Origin: Carboxylicivirga litoralis | Lineage (GTDB): Bacteria > Bacteroidota > Bacteroidia > Bacteroidales > Marinilabiliaceae | Direction: 5' to 3' | Length of the DNA: 64,000 nt | Assembly (NCBI RefSeq): GCF_025499605.1 | Contig: NZ_JAFMVC010000004.1 | Coordinates: 248,001 to 312,000 of the forward strand | Shown: one piece after another, positions 63,083-64,000 of the stretch | How positions within the stretch are numbered: the stretch's first letter is position 1 | How the letters are laid out: each line of letters starts with the position of its first letter | The notes under the pieces: generated by a model | Seen by the model: the letters and a program-made list of their open reading frames with translations, nothing else | Database searches by the model: none | Told to the model about the DNA's origin: nothing | Translations under genes and position numbers: made by a program

Positions 63083-63358
63083 TTATTTAAAGTATAATCA
63101 TAAACTGAAACTATTTAACACGTATCTACCAACATATAAAACGTTGTAATTAAAGATGGCATTCATTGGTAAAAAAGGGATACATTAATAATTATGGTAA
63201 TATTCTTTTATAACAAAAGAGATTCCTGTAAGAATAGTATTAGCAAATGGATTTTCCGTTTATTTTTTAAGATTGGGCATTAAATAACAACTAACTAAGA
63301 GGCTTGCTTTGCAAGCAAAGTTTTGTCCACTGAGTGTCGCAGATAATCAGTGGAGCAT
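63083..63358. other. AT-rich gap with small palindromes
   Basis: No gene-like frame. GCTTGCTTTGCAAGC (about 63303-63317) is a hairpin, and TCCACTGA (63326) pairs with TCAGTGGA (63348-63355). These lie just before the terminator of the barrel gene. Confidence 0.4.
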
Positions 63359-63390
63359 AAAAAAGCCACTCTGATATTTCGGAGTGGCTT
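63359..63390 (-). terminator. Terminator of the last barrel gene
   Basis: On the minus strand AAGCCACTC, 10-base loop, GAGTGGCTT, then T residues. It lies 21 bases past the stop. Confidence 0.8.
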
Positions 63391-63410
63391 GCAACTATAA
63401 ATTGAATAGT

Positions 63411-63974
63411 TTAGAACTGGTACATAATTCCTGCATTAATGCTGAAGTAATCCAAATCGCCTAATGTGTATTTAACTTCTCCGGTTAAAAATAAAGCATC
63501 GCTTATTGGCATACGACCACCAGCTCCAATGTTAAAGCCAAATTCGCTTCCTTTCGATTCTCCAGTTAAGCCTAATGGAGAATAACCTTCATAACCAATG
63601 TATTCAGCGTATTCACTGTATTCATCGACATACTCATTATAAGCACTGCTAACAGCGTTGCCATAATCGAACTTGTAGAAAGTAATATTAATACCGGCTA
63701 AACCATAAAGGCAAGTTCCTTCATTGTTCATAAATACATAGTGTCCGTTGAAATCGAGCGCCGAGTAGTTCATATTGTTTTTTTCGAAAAAATAGGTGAA
63801 ACCACCATCGGCCTCCCAGGTTTCGTTAATCATGTAGAGGCCTTTAATGTTGATACCAATGTTGTCGATGTCCGTAGCATAAGTAAGGCCACCACCTGCC
63901 ATAATTTTTGATTCCTGTGCCGAAGCTATCGACACCATTGTAACTAAGCCAATTAATAAGAATAATTGTTTCAT
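63411..63974 (-). CDS. Outer-membrane beta-barrel protein
   Basis: A 187-residue secreted protein (signal ending SIASAQ) with alternating strands typical of small porin-like barrels: GGGLTYATDIDNIGINIKG, DGGFTYFFEKNN, GEVKYTLGDLDYFSINAG and a final aromatic IMYQF. A Tyr/Glu-rich loop (YNEYVDEYSEYAEYIGYEGY, about 112-131) is striking and may be a surface loop. The start ATG 63974 lies near the window edge, and its promoter is mostly outside the window. Confidence 0.82.
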   Translation of the reverse strand: MKQLFLLIGLVTMVSIASAQESKIMAGGGLTYATDIDNIGINIKGLYMINETWEADGGFTYFFEKNNMNYSALDFNGHYVFMNNEGTCLYGLAGINITFYKFDYGNAVSSAYNEYVDEYSEYAEYIGYEGYSPLGLTGESKGSEFGFNIGAGGRMPISDALFLTGEVKYTLGDLDYFSINAGIMYQF

Positions 63975-64000
63975 TTTGAACTCATTTTAAAGATTACGTT

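Noticed and set aside
1-64000. tRNA, rRNA and known riboswitches
   Set aside because: No cloverleaf with CCA-type end, rRNA core or standard riboswitch motif was seen by eye; a covariance search was not possible.

Overview
The window looks like a chromosomal segment of a Bacteroidota bacterium, most likely a marine or sediment member of the Marinilabiliales or a relative (inference). The signs are moderate to low GC, start codons mostly without clear Shine-Dalgarno sites, TAnnTTTG-type -7 boxes, many lipoproteins and outer-membrane barrels, GLPGLI-like proteins, GH92/GH130/GH20 glycosidases and a PNGase F homologue. No rRNA, tRNA, CRISPR array or intact transposase was seen.

Region by region: 2-10077 is a mannose or N-glycan utilisation locus. 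It has two paralogous six-hairpin glycosidase-like lipoproteins around a two-domain mannose-6-phosphate isomerase, then a GH92 alpha-mannosidase, meeting a GH130 mannoside phosphorylase and an AmpG-like transporter head-on at a strong bidirectional terminator. A PNGase F-like enzyme (30667-32379) and a GH20 hexosaminidase (34401-36314) elsewhere in the window fit the same diet. 10321-12450 holds a methyltransferase, an unknown protein and a barrel. 12516-15144 is an AT-rich two-gene cassette: a voltage-gated ion channel overlapping a protein with an Mrr-like PD-(D/E)XK nuclease domain. This is the best candidate here for an undescribed system, perhaps anti-phage. 15974-19208 carries a cysteate synthase (sulfonolipid or cysteate route), a PhnA-type zinc-ribbon protein and a cation/proton antiporter. 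19743-36314 is mixed housekeeping and envelope genes.

39013-49925 is one continuous minus-strand array of nine genes. In transcription order it encodes a carboxyltransferase, an enoyl-CoA hydratase, a biotin carboxylase and an acyl-CoA dehydrogenase (together the leucine/isovalerate route to HMG-CoA), then type 2 IPP isomerase, HMG-CoA reductase, a GYDIA-type GHMP kinase, diphosphomevalonate decarboxylase and mevalonate kinase. Leucine breakdown therefore sits directly beside the pathway that turns HMG-CoA into isoprenoids. LolA, FtsK, a lipoprotein, carbamate kinase and ornithine carbamoyltransferase follow. A decayed LytTR regulator precedes a plus-strand envelope cluster (OmpA-family, DUF3592, AIM24-like and three secreted unknowns).

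The intergenic DNA is unusually structured. Two loci (17861-17988 and 22583-23130) carry degenerate tandem repeats with an 8-base period in inverted arms. One locus (19299-19580) has an exact 21-base period. There is a MITE-like inverted-repeat element at 19582-19720, and an 11-base GAGCGGAGTCG core recurs in it and at 58643. Gene functions are read from sequence motifs and family knowledge; no database search was possible.
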